Under the pieces are notes generated by a model, which worked only from the letters and a program-made list of their open reading frames with translations, ran no database searches and was not told the origin of the DNA. From contig CADCJI010000012.1 in the NCBI GenBank assembly GCA_902801625.1, positions 26,565 to 90,564 on the forward strand: DNA of 64,000 nt, given 5' to 3'. The translations under genes and the position numbers were made by a program. Shown piece after piece: positions 63,585 to 64,000 of this stretch (positions are counted from its first letter, which is position 1; every line of letters begins with the position of its first letter). Origin of the DNA: an uncultured Bacteroidia bacterium (GTDB lineage Bacteria > Bacteroidota > Bacteroidia > Bacteroidales > F082).

Positions 63585-63962
63585 TGGAGATGGAGGGAGT
63601 CGAACCCTCGTCCAAACAAGGAACCCCCATGGTTTCTACATGCTTATTCCGCTGTTGGTTTTCGTGCCGCGCAAGGGATTATCTCCTAAAGCTTCGCCTT
63701 GCTGTCGGAGCGCCGACAAGGCTATCCTGAAATTGCTTAGCACCCCGGGCTCAGGCCGGAATCAGGAATCTCCACCTGCGGGATGTCTCGTCCGCCCACC
63801 TTGTGAGCGGATTAAGCCAGTGATCTACTGTGCTTCAATCAGGCAGCGAGAGCGTAGTTGTTTTCGCCAATTAATTTTTTGCAGTCAAGATTAACGAGCG
63901 TCACTGCGAGGCTCGACATGCTTACATGACAATTCATCTTGCTGTCAAAACCATACATCCCC
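63585..63962 (-). tRNA. ssrA: Transfer-messenger RNA (tmRNA)
   Basis: tmRNA rescues stalled ribosomes. On the minus strand the 5' end is GGGGATG..., which pairs with the 3' end CATCTCC-A. The 3' T-arm region reads GAGGGTTCGACTCCCTCCAT and ends in CCA at 63585. The tag reading frame is at 63839-63868: GGC GAA AAC AAC TAC GCT CTC GCT GCC TGA, giving GENNYALAA, a tag of the Bacteroidales type with the protease-directing ALAA end. Several pseudoknot-like pairings lie between. Length is 378 nt. Open frames in this region are not genes. Confidence 0.96.
63839..63868 (-). other. ssrA: tmRNA tag-peptide coding segment (GENNYALAA)
   Basis: The resume codon is GGC and the stop TGA; the A-rich stretch AAAAAATTAATT precedes it on the minus strand, as needed for correct frame choice. 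Confidence 0.85.
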
Positions 63963-64000
63963 TTTGTTTAGTTTAGAGTTTAGTGTTGAGAGTTTAGAGT

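Noticed and set aside
63640-63894. Protein gene in the tmRNA region
   Set aside because: The frame lies inside tmRNA on the opposite strand.

Overview
The window looks like a chromosomal stretch from a member of the Bacteroidales. Three things point there. Many genes are preceded by the Bacteroidetes-type -7 promoter element TAnnTTTG. Secreted proteins carry type IX secretion (T9SS) C-terminal sorting domains, and a PorG-like protein sits in the conserved nadK-porG-uppS-bamA-skp-skp order. The tmRNA tag ends in GENNYALAA. T9SS genes argue against a typical gut Bacteroides, but the species cannot be fixed from the sequence alone. There is no integrase, phage structural gene or complete transposon.

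Layout. 1-5491: 3' part of infB, then a convergent transglutaminase lipoprotein. 5492-9720: an accessory island. It has three dyad repeats at exact 40-bp spacing, a promoter, a 175-nt highly structured RNA, an EcoRI-family adenine methyltransferase, a DUF262-HNH nuclease and a Fic protein flanked by related palindromes. 9761-15249: ATP-grasp enzyme, purA, a Fur-family regulator and the RelA/SpoT enzyme. 15300-19490: second accessory stretch (DUF4160/DUF2442 pair, a second structured RNA ending in a terminator, a T9SS cargo protein invaded by dispersed repeats, a zinc-ribbon membrane protein, a HipA-like kinase/DUF3037 pair). 19498-30210: lepA, dprA, rsgA, nadK, porG, uppS, bamA and two skp-like genes. 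30270-34470: VOC protein, SDR oxidoreductase, alpha-oxoamine-synthase-like enzyme, MarR regulator. 34571-40557: lipoproteins, a VTC/DUF4956/DUF2490 operon and a second T9SS cargo. 40703-48773: alpha-2-macroglobulin and penicillin-binding protein 1C. 48913-60019: kdsC-like phosphatase, rsfS, ftsH, LUD protein, then the leftward operon guaB-hypothetical-ppiD-PPIase lipoprotein-surA-moxR. 60172-63158: a rhodanese/metallo-beta-lactamase fusion lipoprotein, a frameshifted repeat lipoprotein and a small membrane-anchored partner. 63585-63962: tmRNA on the minus strand.

Functional themes. One is outer-membrane biogenesis and periplasmic folding: BamA, two Skp-like chaperones, SurA, PpiD, PorG, alpha-2-macroglobulin with PBP1C, and UppS for lipid carrier. 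Another is translation and stringent control: IF-2, LepA, RsgA, RsfS, tmRNA, RelA/SpoT. Purine synthesis is represented by PurA and GuaB.

The intergenic DNA is rich in short dispersed palindromes of at least seven families. Some have entered coding sequence. The most promising unexplained item is the 5.5-8.4 kb unit, where a structured RNA leader, spaced dyads and a start-codon hairpin precede a methyltransferase paired with a DUF262-HNH nuclease. A second unassigned structured RNA lies at 16.0-16.2 kb.
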